Part shown: in pieces, positions 5,787 through 7,075 of the stretch
Position numbering within the stretch: position 1 is the first letter of the stretch
How the letters are laid out: the number at the start of each line of letters is the position of its first letter
From: an uncultured Ruaniaceae bacterium
GTDB lineage: Bacteria > Actinomycetota > Actinomycetes > Actinomycetales > Beutenbergiaceae
NCBI GenBank assembly: GCA_938004115.1
Contig: CALKWS010000165.1
Coordinates: 1 to 7,075, forward strand
DNA length: 7,075 bases
Reading direction: 5' to 3'
Notes under the pieces: model-generated
Told to the model about the DNA's origin: nothing
The model's input: only the letters and a program-made list of their open reading frames with translations
Database searches by the model: none
Translations under genes and position numbers: made by a program

Positions 5787-7066
5787 GGCTGCACCACCGG
5801 GTCGGACTCCTGCTGGATCGTCAGTGCCGCACGCTCTGTTGCGGCGAAGGTCGTTGATGCTCCGCGCCCCGCGGCCGAGGTTGCCGCTGCGGCGGATGTG
5901 GTTCGTTCCGCGCGTTCCGATGCGGCGGCGCCATGGTCGCGGGGTGACTCGGGGGTTGCCGGGCCTGGACCGGCACGTCGCTGCGCCCACAGCGCCAGGC
6001 CGACCGCGCCCAGGGCCAGCGCCACCAGGGCGGCGATGGTGAGCATCCCGCCGGCCTGCCAGAACCGGTGTGCTCCTGCACTCAGGGCACCAACACGCAC
6101 CGCCAGGCCCAGGTGCAGCAGCCCGAGCGGCACCCACAGCACCGGGTGGTAGGGCAGGCGGAGGCGCAGCACGGCCGGCAGGATCACCGGGGCGTGGGCC
6201 ATCACCATGGACATCGCAAAGCCTAGGAAGATCGTGTGCACCGCGGTGTCGTACCACCCGGGTACGGCGACCGGCCCGCCCATGATCCACACCAGGCCAC
6301 CCAGGGCCAGCCACACGTACCCGGCGAGCATCGCGACGGCGGCAAACCGGGGCAGACCGGTGGCGCGGATGGTGCGGCGGGCCACGTCGTGCCAACCCAG
6401 GTAGGCCGCCAGGCCCACCAGCGCGAGCCCGAATGCCACAGCCGCGGCCCGGGGCCACAGCAACGTGCCTACCGCGCAGGCCATCAGGGCCGCGGCCAAG
6501 GCCAGCACCAGCGCTTCTGCATGCCGGGGCAGGCTGATGCGGGCCAACTCCACCCGCTCGGCCACGATGGTCAGCACGATGAACCCGGCCAGCAGGGCCA
6601 CCAGGTTCACCATCTCCACCTGCACCCACAGTGCGGCCGCCAGCAGCGCCAGTACCGCGCCCAGCAACTGCACCAGCACGGTGTGATCTCGCGACCGGCG
6701 CCATAACCGGGTGTAAACCAGGCACAGCACCGCGGCGCCGTTGACCAGCAGCAACTGCCCTACGATCACCGGGGCGGGCGTGAGCAGCAGGATCGCCCCT
6801 GCCCCGAGCAGCCCCGGGGCCAGGTAACCCCACACCTGCCGCAATGCCACGGCACGTTCCAGGGAGATCAGGGTGCCCAGGAATCCCAGCATCATGAGCA
6901 TCCCGTGCAGCATCGGCAACTGCTGGCCCGCCACCGGGGCATCGACCCCGAGGAGCAACAGCGCGGCGTTGAGTCCGGCGAGCATGCTCACGCCTCCGGT
7001 GGCCAGCAGTGCCAGGCGGCCGGCCCGGGCTCGTGCAGCAGGTCGCTCAGCCAAGAGCACCATCAC
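5783..7066 (-). CDS. 12-helix membrane protein, NnrS/heme-copper-oxidase-like, upstream partner of nirK
   Basis: This 427-residue polytopic membrane protein shows about 12 hydrophobic helices (roughly 17-40, 52-75, 80-96, 99-118, 130-148, 151-169, 184-203, 206-224, 240-262, 272-299, 306-326 and 336-362), then a hydrophilic Ala/Ser/Thr/Glu-rich tail (363-427). Possible metal or heme ligands in or near helices are His54 (in LHGMLMMLGFLG), His277 and His291 (helix 10), His307 and His318. Size, helix count and membrane histidines recall NnrS, a heme- and copper-containing protein tied to nitric oxide in denitrifiers, but the FRPFF-like start I associate with NnrS is absent, so I give no symbol. 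Its stop overlaps the nirK-fusion start as ATGA, so both are probably made together, pointing to nitrite reduction or nitric oxide handling. The start is uncertain: GTG at 7066 and ATG at 7063 are adjacent, neither has a clear ribosome binding site, and the frame is open to the window edge. Confidence 0.85.
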   Translation of the reverse strand: MMVLLAERPAARARAGRLALLATGGVSMLAGLNAALLLLGVDAPVAGQQLPMLHGMLMMLGFLGTLISLERAVALRQVWGYLAPGLLGAGAILLLTPAPVIVGQLLLVNGAAVLCLVYTRLWRRSRDHTVLVQLLGAVLALLAAALWVQVEMVNLVALLAGFIVLTIVAERVELARISLPRHAEALVLALAAALMACAVGTLLWPRAAAVAFGLALVGLAAYLGWHDVARRTIRATGLPRFAAVAMLAGYVWLALGGLVWIMGGPVAVPGWYDTAVHTIFLGFAMSMVMAHAPVILPAVLRLRLPYHPVLWVPLGLLHLGLAVRVGALSAGAHRFWQAGGMLTIAALVALALGAVGLALWAQRRAGPGPATPESPRDHGAAASERAERTTSAAAATSAAGRGASTTFAATERAALTIQQESDPVVQP

Positions 7067-7075
7067 GCTGCAGAC

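Noticed and set aside
5787..6833. N-terminal extension of the nirK frame to 1303 residues
   Set aside because: The extension would fully overlap the upstream membrane-protein gene in another frame and reads as Arg/Gly-rich nonsense; the ATG at 5786 gives an ATGA overlap and a sensible membrane-protein N-terminus.

Overview
The window looks like a piece of a high-GC actinobacterial chromosome. By eye the G+C is about 70%, third codon positions are strongly G/C, there are ATGA stop/start overlaps, and one gene has a leaderless-type start. The genus cannot be told from the sequence. All five genes lie on the minus strand, so transcription runs from the right edge to the left edge, and almost every base is coding. 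There are no RNA genes, mobile elements, long repeats or CRISPR arrays.

Right half (about 7066 down to 2922): a nitrite/nitric-oxide module. The first gene encodes a 12-helix membrane protein resembling NnrS or heme-copper-oxidase folds. Its stop codon overlaps, as ATGA, the start of a 954-residue fusion protein. That fusion has 12 membrane helices, a cytoplasmic linker, a 13th helix, an extra type 1 copper cupredoxin domain, and a complete two-domain copper nitrite reductase (NirK, AniA-like) with all type 1 and type 2 copper ligands visible. This would reduce nitrite to nitric oxide on the outer face of the membrane. The extra cupredoxin, and perhaps the membrane part, probably bring in electrons.

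Left half (2847 down to 1): a molybdenum-cofactor block, moeZ (E1-like adenylyltransferase/sulfurtransferase with a rhodanese domain), moeA (molybdenum insertion) and moaC (cyclic pyranopterin monophosphate synthase, cut by the window edge). These three are joined by ATGA overlaps. A 74-bp gap separates them from nirK and holds a candidate -10 box placed so that transcription would begin at the A of the moeZ ATG.

NirK is a copper enzyme and does not need molybdopterin. The link between the halves is probably a molybdenum nitrate reductase (NarGHJI type) outside the window: the left block would supply its cofactor, and the right block would use the nitrite it makes. The most unusual element is the membrane-integrated, three-cupredoxin NirK together with its neighbouring 12-helix protein, possibly a self-contained membrane nitrite-reducing unit.
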